The position numbers and the translations under genes were made by a program. Positions 9,866 to 15,648 of a stretch of DNA of 23,817 nucleotides are shown here, one piece after another. The DNA lies in contig JASJBQ010000009.1 in NCBI GenBank assembly GCA_030066455.1, positions 1 through 23,817 of the forward strand, in the 5' to 3' direction. Within the stretch, counting starts at the first letter, position 1. Each line of letters opens with the position of its first letter. This DNA comes from Desulfobacterales bacterium (GTDB lineage Bacteria > Desulfobacterota > Desulfobacteria > Desulfobacterales > UBA5852). The notes beneath the pieces were generated by a model. It was not told the origin of the DNA. It did no database searches and saw nothing but the letters and a program-made list of their open reading frames with translations.

Positions 9866-9905
9866 TTGGCCAAATGGCCACACCCGACAGTGGCGATTTG
9901 GCCAA
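9866..9905. repeat. Long inverted repeat, candidate enhancer site for the NtrC-type regulator
   Basis: TTGGCCAAATGGCCAC (9866-9881) and GTGGCGATTTGGCCAA (9890-9905) are inverted copies matching at 15 of 16 positions around an 8-nt centre. Each arm contains the palindrome TTGGCCAA, and the two copies are 32 bp apart, about three helical turns. The repeat lies about 110-150 bp upstream of the expected start of the sigma-54 promoter at 9989, the usual distance for an enhancer. No T-tract follows, so a rho-independent terminator is less likely. Confidence 0.5.
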
Positions 9906-9955
9906 TCCGTCCTCCAGCCATGCCTGCTTGCGTCCCGTCTAATACCTGTAAATTG

Positions 9956-9969
9956 TAGAAATATTTCTA
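9956..9969. repeat. 14-bp perfect AT-rich palindrome in the promoter spacer
   Basis: TAGAAATATTTCTA is a perfect palindrome between the long inverted repeat and the -24/-12 element. Its position would suit an operator or a bending-protein site, but no named binding motif is recognised. Confidence 0.4.
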
Positions 9970-9988
9970 ACTAAAATTCCTATGTCAG

Positions 9989-10005
9989 CTGGCACGAATT
10001 GTGTA
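9989..10005 (+). promoter_or_regulatory. Candidate sigma-54 (-24/-12) promoter of the REC-histidine kinase
   Basis: CTGGCACGA, three bases, then GTGTA follows the YTGGCACGr-N3-TTGCW consensus. The -24 half is perfect and the spacing is exact; the -12 half has GT in place of the usual GC. The expected start is near 10015, about 50 nt before the ATG at 10067. The gene immediately upstream encodes a sigma-54 activator. Confidence 0.55.
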
Positions 10006-10066
10006 GCTCCCTTCTGACTTGATGGTTGCAAACAATTCACGAAGGTGTGTTGACGGGAGATAGCCA

Positions 10067-11257
10067 ATGATCGCTGACATGAGCATCCTGCTGGTGGACG
10101 ACGATGAGAGCATCCGGACCAGCATGGAATTTTTTTTCCGCAAGAAGACGCGCCGCTTCAAGTCTGTGGCCAGTGCGGAACTGGCCCTGGACCTGCTGGC
10201 GGCGGACAAGGACTGGGATGCCGTCATTTCCGATTTTAAGCTTCCCGGCATGAACGGCATCGCTTTTCTGACCCGGGCCCAAGAACGCCGGCCGCAGATC
10301 AAAACCGCCCTGATCACCGCGTATGCCAGCATGGATGTCGTCACCGAGGCCTTGCGCGCAGGCGTTCACGATTTTATTCAAAAACCACTCAAGGCCAGCA
10401 TGATTTCCGATGCGCTCGAGCGCATGACGGCCAAACCCGGGGGAGCGGCGGTCGAAGTCAACCTCTACGCCGACGGCGCGGTGGAGGAAAAAGACGGGCG
10501 CTGGCGCGAGGATCTGGAATTCACGATTCAGAAAGTGACCCATCAGATGAACAACGCCTTTACCGCCTTGCGCGGCAAGGCCGAACTGGGGTTGTGCAAG
10601 ACGCCCGAGGCCGACACCGCTGAGCGGTTTACCGACATCCTCGAGATTCTGGCCTCGGCGGAAACGCTCAACAAGGAACTGATGTCCTTTGGCAAGGCTC
10701 TGTCCCGCCGGCCGTTCAGGCCGCTGGACGTCCTGGAGCTGATTCGCCACCGCATCCTGGCACAGGCCGGTCTGATCCATGCGGCCGATATCCAGCTCAC
10801 CGTCCAGAACGCGGCTCAGGGGCCTTTTGTCGCGTCGACCTGCAAAGAACCGCTGGTTCATATCCTCGACAATATTCTGATCAACGCGATCCAAAGCGTC
10901 GCCGGCATCAAACAGCCCGACAAGCAAATCACCATCACCGCGTCCCGCCAAGCGGATAAAGTCATCGTCGCCATCACCGACAACGGGATCGGGATGAACC
11001 CGGAGACCCTGGAGCGGGCCTGCTCCCAGGGGTTTACGACCAAACCCGACGGCAACGGCCTGGGCTTGTTTATCACCAACCGGCTGTGCCAGGTGATCAA
11101 AGCCTCGATGCGGATGGACAGCAGGGAAGGCCGCGGGACCACCGTCACGCTGGCTCTGCCCGGGGCAACGGTGGCCGCGAGGGATCGTTTCGAACCTTGT
11201 CCGGCGGATCTTCCCGGCGACAGGGCCACCGGCGCGCGGGGGCCGCAATCAGCATGA
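10067..11257 (+). CDS. Soluble hybrid protein: receiver domain followed by histidine kinase
   Basis: This 396-residue protein has an N-terminal receiver domain (acidic D11-D13, phosphoacceptor D56 in V-I-S-D-F-K-L-P-G, K in F-I-Q-K-P) joined to a transmitter. The kinase half has a non-standard H-box, T-H-Q-M-N-N-A-F-T with His159, like the H-D-F-N-N-L-L-T subgroup. N-box H-I-L-D-N-I-L-I-N-A, G1 D-N-G-I-G-M-N and G2 G-N-G-L-G-L-F complete the ATPase. There is no membrane segment and no output domain, so it probably relays phosphate or is controlled by phosphorylation of its own receiver. GGGAGA lies 6-7 nt before the ATG. A T8 run occurs at 10130-10137. The candidate sigma-54 promoter upstream suggests control by the preceding regulator. 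The stop overlaps an ATG of the next frame (11254-11257). Confidence 0.93.
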   Translation: MIADMSILLVDDDESIRTSMEFFFRKKTRRFKSVASAELALDLLAADKDWDAVISDFKLPGMNGIAFLTRAQERRPQIKTALITAYASMDVVTEALRAGVHDFIQKPLKASMISDALERMTAKPGGAAVEVNLYADGAVEEKDGRWREDLEFTIQKVTHQMNNAFTALRGKAELGLCKTPEADTAERFTDILEILASAETLNKELMSFGKALSRRPFRPLDVLELIRHRILAQAGLIHAADIQLTVQNAAQGPFVASTCKEPLVHILDNILINAIQSVAGIKQPDKQITITASRQADKVIVAITDNGIGMNPETLERACSQGFTTKPDGNGLGLFITNRLCQVIKASMRMDSREGRGTTVTLALPGATVAARDRFEPCPADLPGDRATGARGPQSA

Positions 11258-11325
11258 AGGGCACGGAAAACGGCGTATCTGCAGGGATTGATCCCGCCGG
11301 TGCGCATCCAGGGAGCATGACGCAT

Positions 11326-11772
11326 ATGGAGAGGCGATTCAGGGTTTCGGCGATCGGACGGATTCGGCCCGGTATCACCCACGAAGCGATCAAGGCGATC
11401 GTGGTTGCGCAAATGGCGGCCAAGGGCCTGAAGACCGGCGACCTGCGCTGGCGGACGATCCCGGCTCCCGGCGGAGCGCAGCTCTTCGGCCAATTCGCGA
11501 CGGTCGTCCCGGCGGCCGAACTCGACGATGCCTGGAACATCAGTGCTTCGCGGGCGTTTTCGGATGCGGGCTTTGGCGACTTGATCTGGAAGATTACACC
11601 GGTGGGACCCGACGACGCCGATGGCGAGAAGACGAACGGCTCGATTCCACGAGTCCTCATGCGGCAGGAACTGGATGCGGACGAACCAACGGCCGTCGCA
11701 CGCAGCCCTTTACCGCCGGAGCCCTTTGGATCCGACCGCTTCTGGGAATGGTTCGAAGCGGGGGTGGATTAG
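11326..11772 (+). CDS. Small protein of an unrecognised family (copy A)
   Basis: The family is not recognised. This start gives 148 residues. It was chosen because AGGGAG lies 10 nt upstream and because the start M-E-R-R-F-R-V-S then aligns with M-E-G-R-V-R-V-S of the paralogue at 21300. In-frame ATGs at 11254 (overlapping the previous stop as ATGA) and 11317 are alternatives. The paralogues share D-A-G-F-G-D-L-I-W-K-I-T-P (80-92) followed by P-x-D-A-D, and the C-terminal P-P-E-P-F-G-S (130-136) with F-W-E-W-F (139-143). There is no signal peptide, membrane segment or cysteine cluster, so it is probably cytosolic. Position behind the REC-kinase implies co-transcription and possibly a role in that pathway; this is inferred. 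Confidence 0.8.
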   Translation: MERRFRVSAIGRIRPGITHEAIKAIVVAQMAAKGLKTGDLRWRTIPAPGGAQLFGQFATVVPAAELDDAWNISASRAFSDAGFGDLIWKITPVGPDDADGEKTNGSIPRVLMRQELDADEPTAVARSPLPPEPFGSDRFWEWFEAGVD

Positions 11773-11856
11773 ACCCTGCCGCATCGAGCATTTCCAATCG
11801 ACGGCGGTTGGTCTCCGTGCGGATGCCGTCTTGCATGACAGGCACATATTCGCGGC

Positions 11857-11886
11857 TTGACAGATGTTCCTTTTTTCTGGTGAAAT
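11857..11886 (+). promoter_or_regulatory. Possible sigma-70 promoter for the small ORF at 11893
   Basis: TTGACA at 11857-11862 matches the -35 consensus. TGAAAT at 11881-11886 is a weak -10 (4 of 6) after 18 bp. Used as such, transcription would start almost at the ATG, giving a nearly leaderless message; GGTGA at 11879-11883 could otherwise serve as a ribosome site on a longer transcript. Confidence 0.3.
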
Positions 11887-11892
11887 ACGATT

Positions 11893-12096
11893 ATGACCGT
11901 GGAATTTCCCATCGTTATTGCCAACCCCGTGCTGCCACGGCCGCTGCCCGAGATCTATGACCGGGCCGTACGTCAAGCCTATGTCGCCCCGGCCGCAACG
12001 CTTCCGAGCGGCATGCCCATCGTTCACGCAGACACCGTCACCATTTCGGATGAAGCGCGAGCGGCCTATCGCCGCATGGTTGCAAGCGCTGACTGA
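11893..12096 (+). CDS. Hypothetical 67-residue protein
   Basis: No family is recognised. The ATG at 11893 follows GGTGA by 9 nt, and codon use (many C/G third bases) resembles the neighbours. The protein is proline-rich at the start (N-P-V-L-P-R-P-L-P) and ends in a probable helix, D-T-V-T-I-S-D-E-A-R-A-A-Y-R-R-M. Ends of the form V-T-I-S-x-E-A-R are common in small proteins of deltaproteobacteria, but this does not define a function. It lies 120 bp after copy A of the small protein family on the same strand, possibly with its own promoter. It could be a chance ORF. Confidence 0.5.
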   Translation: MTVEFPIVIANPVLPRPLPEIYDRAVRQAYVAPAATLPSGMPIVHADTVTISDEARAAYRRMVASAD

Positions 12097-12632
12097 GAAC
12101 CCTCCCTCCGGATAAAGCGCGCGTCATTTTCTTTGATCCGTTCCACCGCCGCGAGGACTTGCCACCGGCAGGTCATTGCGGCTGAATTCGCAATCACCAC
12201 CAGCTAGGCCTAAGGGGATAAACGACTTGCGTCCACAGCGGCATCCCCTGGGGCGGCGCTGCGGAAGTCAGCGGCTACGGGGGGGTTACGGCACCACCGG
12301 CAACTGCCGGTGACGCCAGTCCGCAATGCCGTGGCGCAGGTTGGCGATCTGCTTGAAACCAATAAAATGCGTCTGAGGGTTCCTGTGTTTTGCGGCATGC
12401 TGATTTCCTAATCGCCATAATCGGTTCCGCGTTTCGTGCGCGGCCAGCCATCGTGGCGTCAAGAGCCGGATGATCCCCATCCAGAGAATGCGCCTTGCGG
12501 GGCCAAACGGGTCTGGACGCCGATGCGGACGCGCGATCGGTCGTCCATAGCGAATCTGAAAGGCGCCAGGGCGTTTTCAGGTCCCATTGGGCGATGAGAA
12601 CTATTTTGAGGCTGGAGAGGGGCAGGTCAATG
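12097..12632. other. 536-bp gap with no confident gene
   Basis: Nothing firm is seen between the small ORF (+) and the end of the HDOD-GGDEF gene (-). A perfect 8-bp inverted repeat (CACCGGCA/TGCCGGTG, 12295-12312) has no T-tract. Short minus-strand frames, for example 12480-12286 (64 codons), have no recognisable motif, no good ribosome site and mixed codon use; a decayed gene is possible. Confidence 0.5.
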
Positions 12633-14150
12633 TCATGCTTGGGGATCGACGGCCGTGCATTTAAGCCGCGGACGAAAGACGCGGCAGCAGTTGCGCCCGG
12701 CGGACTTGGCTTCGTAGAGGGCCCTGTCGGCCTGATCCAGAAGGATTTCACGGTCGGGGATATCCTCCGTCAGCGAGGCAATGCCGAAGCTCATCGTGAT
12801 ATTGAAGGTCCGGTCGTCGAAACGCATGGGCAACTCGCTAATGCTCTGCCGCACCCGTTCGCATACGCGCAGTGCCTCCTCAGGGGGAATGTTGTAAAGG
12901 ATGAGGGCAAATTCTTCGCCCCCGTAGCGGGCGATGTGGTCGGTTTCCCGCAGGTTGGCCTGCAAGCAGGTGGCCACCGTCCTGATGGCATGATCGCCGG
13001 CCATATGCCCGTAGGTGTCGTTGATGGCCTTGAAGCGGTCGATATCGGCCATGACCACCGAAAGGGGGGAATGGCTCCGGCGCGACCGTGCGATTTCGCG
13101 GTGCAGGGTTTCCTGGAAATACTGGTAGTTCATCAGCTGGGTCATGCCATCGTGGGTGGCCTGGCGCCGCAGGGTGTCGATCTGGCGCTGCTGCGCCACG
13201 AGCTGGTCGATAAAGTCGGTGGACACGTTGATCAGTTCGGCCCGGGCCCGTTCGATGGTTTCGAGATAGCTGGCATCGTCTTCGAAATCGATCTCGAAAA
13301 AGGGGAAAAACTGCCGTGTCTCTTCGGATATCGCCAGGGCCAGTTGATCCACCGCCACCGCCTCGGTGTAACCGTAGGTTTCGGTGTAGTGATCGATGAC
13401 GGCCAGACAAGTGGCCGCGTTTTCAGCCTGGAACATGTCGGCGTAGAGGGTCGCCAAGTGCAGCACCTCGGACAGGGCCTTGGTTTCCTCATCATTCGCC
13501 GCCAGCCGTTCCGGGCAGTGGTGGCATCCGATCGACTGCCAGAATTTGGCCGGCAGCCCCCAGCTGCGCACCAGGTGCCGGCCGACCGCCATGTGATCGA
13601 AGCCCAGAATTTGGTTTTCGGCCTGGTGGCAGGCACAGTTGCCGTTTTCGGCTTCCTGTTCCACGAGGCGGTATTGATCGGGCAGACAGCGCACCAGGGC
13701 CAGGAGCCCCATGTCGTGCAGCAGCCCGAGGAAAAATGCGTCCTCGGCGTTTTGGGCGGTAACTTTTTCGGCGAGCATGCGGGCGGCGATGGCGGTGGTT
13801 AGGGAGTATTTCCAGAAACGCGGGTAGTCGAATTCCGACTGGCCGGTGTTGGAAAAATTTTTCACCAGGGCGAAGCTCAAGGCCATGTTCTTGACCACGT
13901 TCATCCCCAACATGCTAACGGCGTGAAAGACAGAGGTGACTTTGCGGGTCAGCCCGAAAAAGGGCGAATTGATCATTTTGAGGACTTCGGCGCTCAGCGG
14001 CGGGTCGGTGGCAAGCACCTCGGCGATCTCCTGCAGATCCGGCCGATCTTTCTGGACGGCCTCCAGAATGCGGATCGCAATGCCAGGCAAGGTCGGCAGT
14101 TTTTTGCTTTTGCTGAGCACCAATTCCAAATCAACGGCAGTTTCCATCAT
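12633..14150 (-). CDS. HDOD-GGDEF protein, probable diguanylate cyclase
   Basis: The protein has 505 residues from the ATG at 14150; an in-frame ATG at 14168 lacks a ribosome site, whereas AGGGA lies 6 nt before 14150. The first half (about 10-210) is an HDOD domain, starting L-P-T-L-P-G-I-A-I-R-I-L and containing I-N-S-P-F-F-G-L and the L-L-H-D-M-G-L-L segment. A helical linker leads to a GGDEF domain with R-Y-G-G-E-E-F (G-G-E-E-F at 410-414). An R-E-T-D inhibitory I-site lies five residues before it. It should therefore make cyclic di-GMP from GTP with product inhibition. HDOD domains often mediate protein contacts or signalling. There is no membrane segment. A sigma-28-like promoter lies upstream, hinting at co-regulation with motility. 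Confidence 0.94.
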   Translation of the reverse strand: MMETAVDLELVLSKSKKLPTLPGIAIRILEAVQKDRPDLQEIAEVLATDPPLSAEVLKMINSPFFGLTRKVTSVFHAVSMLGMNVVKNMALSFALVKNFSNTGQSEFDYPRFWKYSLTTAIAARMLAEKVTAQNAEDAFFLGLLHDMGLLALVRCLPDQYRLVEQEAENGNCACHQAENQILGFDHMAVGRHLVRSWGLPAKFWQSIGCHHCPERLAANDEETKALSEVLHLATLYADMFQAENAATCLAVIDHYTETYGYTEAVAVDQLALAISEETRQFFPFFEIDFEDDASYLETIERARAELINVSTDFIDQLVAQQRQIDTLRRQATHDGMTQLMNYQYFQETLHREIARSRRSHSPLSVVMADIDRFKAINDTYGHMAGDHAIRTVATCLQANLRETDHIARYGGEEFALILYNIPPEEALRVCERVRQSISELPMRFDDRTFNITMSFGIASLTEDIPDREILLDQADRALYEAKSAGRNCCRVFRPRLKCTAVDPQA

Positions 14151-14261
14151 GCCCTTTTCCCTGTCCATGGTTGTGCTTGCCGTGGGGCCGGCTTTGGAAT
14201 CTCAAAACCTGTATCCCCGTCGGTTCAATCAGACGAACGCCTTTAGTGGGTCCTTGATACC

Positions 14262-14289
14262 TTATAGGCATTTGGCCCATGGAACTTTA
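14262..14289 (-). promoter_or_regulatory. Sigma-28 (FliA)-like promoter candidate for the HDOD-GGDEF gene
   Basis: On the minus strand TAAAGTTC (14289-14282), 12 nt, then GCCTATAA (14269-14262) resembles the flagellar sigma consensus TAAAGTTT-N11-GCCGATAA, with 7 of 8 matches in each half. The spacer is one base longer than the consensus. The start would fall about 100 nt before the gene. Confidence 0.4.
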
Positions 14290-14324
14290 GGCCATCATCG
14301 GGGCGGCGTTGGCGGCCGACGCCC

Positions 14325-14359
14325 AAAAGAACACCGGGGCGGCCGAAGCCGCCCCGGTG
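14325..14359 (-). terminator. Rho-independent terminator with UUCG loop, end of the nitroreductase operon
   Basis: CACCGGGGCGGC (14332-14343) and GCCGCCCCGGTG (14348-14359) form a perfect 12-bp stem. On the minus strand the loop is TTCG closed by C-G, and the stem is followed by TTCTTTT. It therefore terminates minus-strand transcripts coming from the nitroreductase and separates them from the HDOD-GGDEF gene. Confidence 0.85.
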
Positions 14360-14385
14360 GGACTAAGGAAGGTAATGAAGATTCG

Positions 14386-14429
14386 GTCGGGCACCCCGCT
14401 GAGCACAACCATCAAACGGGATGCCCGAC
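14386..14429. repeat. Second hairpin in the nitroreductase 3' region
   Basis: GTCGGGCACCCCG (14386-14398) and CGGGATGCCCGAC (14417-14429) pair at 12 of 13 positions around an 18-nt loop. It lies just upstream of the terminator in the minus-strand transcript and overlaps the end of the 10-codon ORF at 14444-14412. No T-tract follows. Confidence 0.6.
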
Positions 14430-14444
14430 GGTGCCCTTATTCAT
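14412..14444 (-). CDS. Possible 10-codon ORF with strong ribosome site
   Basis: ATG at 14444 begins M-N-K-G-T-V-G-H-P-V and stops at 14412. GAGGGAGAC (14459-14451) lies 6 nt upstream, a better ribosome site than those of several real genes here. It starts 25 bp after the nitroreductase stop, and its 3' half forms one arm of the hairpin at 14386-14429. It could be a translated micropeptide, a leader-type element or the relic of a lost operon gene. Nothing shows that it is functional. Confidence 0.3.
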   Translation of the reverse strand: MNKGTVGHPV

Positions 14445-14469
14445 CTTATCGTCTCCCTCACGGGGGACT

Positions 14470-15012
14470 TTAGCCTTTTTCGAAGGGGCGGCCGTAAGCG
14501 CTGTGATAGACCTTTTCAAATGGCAGGCCGGCCGCTGGGTGGGATGCCTTTTCCCGGGCCGGATAACCGACGGCGAGCATGGCGGCCACTTCGAGATGCG
14601 CGGGAATCTGCAGGCGATCGGCAATGTGGTCCCGCGCCGGCCGTCCTTCGGCGTGACGGCGCTTACGGATCTGGATCCAGCAGCTGCCGAGTCCCAGGTC
14701 GGTGGCCATCAATTGCATGAAGATGAGCGCGATGGCGCAGTCTTCCACCCAGACGTCGCAACGCCGGGGGTCGGCGCACACCACGATGCCCAGTGGGGCT
14801 TCGGCCAGGAAGGACGCGCCGTGGGGTTTGGCGCGCGACAGCGCCCGGAGCTTGGCATTGTCGTCCACCAGGATGAATTCCCAGGGGTTGAGGCCGCGGG
14901 AGGACGGGGCCCGCAGGGCCGCCTCCACCAGGGCATCCACTTTCTCCGGTTCAATCGGTTGGTTGCGGAACTGCCGCGTGCTGCGCCGGCGGCGGATAAG
15001 ATCGATAAACAT
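14470..15012 (-). CDS. Nitroreductase-family FMN oxidoreductase
   Basis: The protein has 180 residues from the ATG at 15012, preceded by GGGAGA. It begins M-F-I-D-L-I-R-R-R-R-S-T-R-Q-F, the usual start of the nitroreductase fold with FMN-phosphate-contacting arginines. A-P-S-S-R-G-L-N-P-W-E-F-I-L-V (about 36-50) and G-L-G-S-C-W-I-Q-I are further family signatures. Such enzymes reduce nitro groups, quinones or flavins with NAD(P)H as cytosolic dimers; the physiological substrate cannot be told. It is the last full gene of the run beginning at 17163, 56 bp after the SEC-C gene. A longer frame upstream (to 15195) overlaps the SEC-C gene and is not used. Confidence 0.93.
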   Translation of the reverse strand: MFIDLIRRRRSTRQFRNQPIEPEKVDALVEAALRAPSSRGLNPWEFILVDDNAKLRALSRAKPHGASFLAEAPLGIVVCADPRRCDVWVEDCAIALIFMQLMATDLGLGSCWIQIRKRRHAEGRPARDHIADRLQIPAHLEVAAMLAVGYPAREKASHPAAGLPFEKVYHSAYGRPFEKG

Positions 15013-15068
15013 GGTTTCTCCCAACGTTTGGGGATGAATGCTGCGGGATGCGCTGGGCTGCGAGCGTC

Positions 15069-15557
15069 TCAGGTCGCGCAGCACTTCTTGTGCTTTTTGC
15101 CGCTGCCGCAGGGGCAGGGGGCGTTGCGACCGACCTTGGGCGTATCCCTTTTGACGGTCCGGGGTTTGGGGGCTTCGCCGTCGAAAAAAAACCATGTGTC
15201 GTCTTCGCGGCGGAACTGGGCGATTTCGTGGTGATTGTGCGCACGGCCCTTTTCGATGTAGCGGGCCATGAATTCGACGACGCCCTCGTCGTCATCGGGC
15301 CCGCCGCCTTCGGTGCGAACCACGGTCAGCCCCCGCCACTCGCTGTTGCGGGACCATTTGCGGATGCCCTCCGCCGTGTAGTTGCCGCGCTGTGAGGTGT
15401 GGGTGCTGTCGATGATGAAATCCACCGCCGTCTTGACGTAGGCGCTGTAGCGGGCGCGCATGAGCGCTTCGGCCGTTTCCGCCTTGCAGCCGCCCTCGAT
15501 CAGCGGCTGGCAGCAGTCGGCGTAATCGTGCGCACTGCCGCAGGGGCATGGATCCAT
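15069..15557 (-). CDS. YchJ-type (UPF0225) protein with two SEC-C metal-binding motifs
   Basis: The protein has 162 residues. It carries [13 protein letters not shown] near residue 4 and [13 protein letters not shown] at the C-terminus, both of the C-x-C-x8-C-C type that binds zinc in SecA. Between them lies the YchJ/NTF2-like middle domain ([23 protein letters not shown]). It closely resembles E. coli YchJ, whose role is unclear; association with SecA or ribosomes is a guess from the motif. GAGGAGG stands just before the ATG at 15557, a near-perfect ribosome site. It lies 91 bp behind the phosphatidyltransferase gene, probably in the same operon. Confidence 0.93.
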   Translation of the reverse strand: MDPCPCGSAHDYADCCQPLIEGGCKAETAEALMRARYSAYVKTAVDFIIDSTHTSQRGNYTAEGIRKWSRNSEWRGLTVVRTEGGGPDDDEGVVEFMARYIEKGRAHNHHEIAQFRREDDTWFFFDGEAPKPRTVKRDTPKVGRNAPCPCGSGKKHKKCCAT

Positions 15558-15648
15558 GGCGTCCTCCTCGATCGTCTGCTTGTCGTGATGGGCGAAACTA
15601 AAGGCGAACAGGTTCTGGGTGCGGGCATGTCAAGACGGGCGGCCGTCG

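Larger units (their letters stand above)
14151..14469. other. 319-bp intergenic region, contents
   Basis: Between the nitroreductase stop and the HDOD-GGDEF start, the minus strand carries in order: the 10-codon ORF, the 13-bp-arm hairpin, the UUCG terminator, the sigma-28-like promoter and an untranslated leader of about 100 nt. The interval is fully regulatory in appearance, with no longer gene. Confidence 0.6.

Noticed and set aside
9866..9905. Inverted repeat as a terminator of the kinase-regulator operon
   Set aside because: No T-tract follows on either strand; its distance from the -24/-12 element fits an enhancer better. TTGGCCAA also occurs inside genes here, so the short motif alone is not specific.
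8353..9921. Minus-strand frame of 522 codons
   Set aside because: It is antisense to the NtrC-type regulator, whose domains are unmistakable.
11086..11325. Upstream extension of the small protein A frame
   Set aside because: It overlaps the REC-kinase and does not align with copy B; the ribosome site and homology support 11326.
12295..12312. Perfect 8-bp inverted repeat as a terminator
   Set aside because: No U-tract on either strand.
12286..12480. Minus-strand 64-codon frame, considered as a transposase remnant
   Set aside because: It has no transposase motif, no terminal repeats and weak codon bias; left as unexplained sequence.
12495..13802. Plus-strand frame of 435 codons
   Set aside because: It runs antisense to the well-supported HDOD-GGDEF gene; long antisense frames are common in GC-rich DNA and no motif is present.
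13936..15234. Plus-strand frame of 432 codons
   Set aside because: It crosses a terminator and several minus-strand genes and has no family motif.
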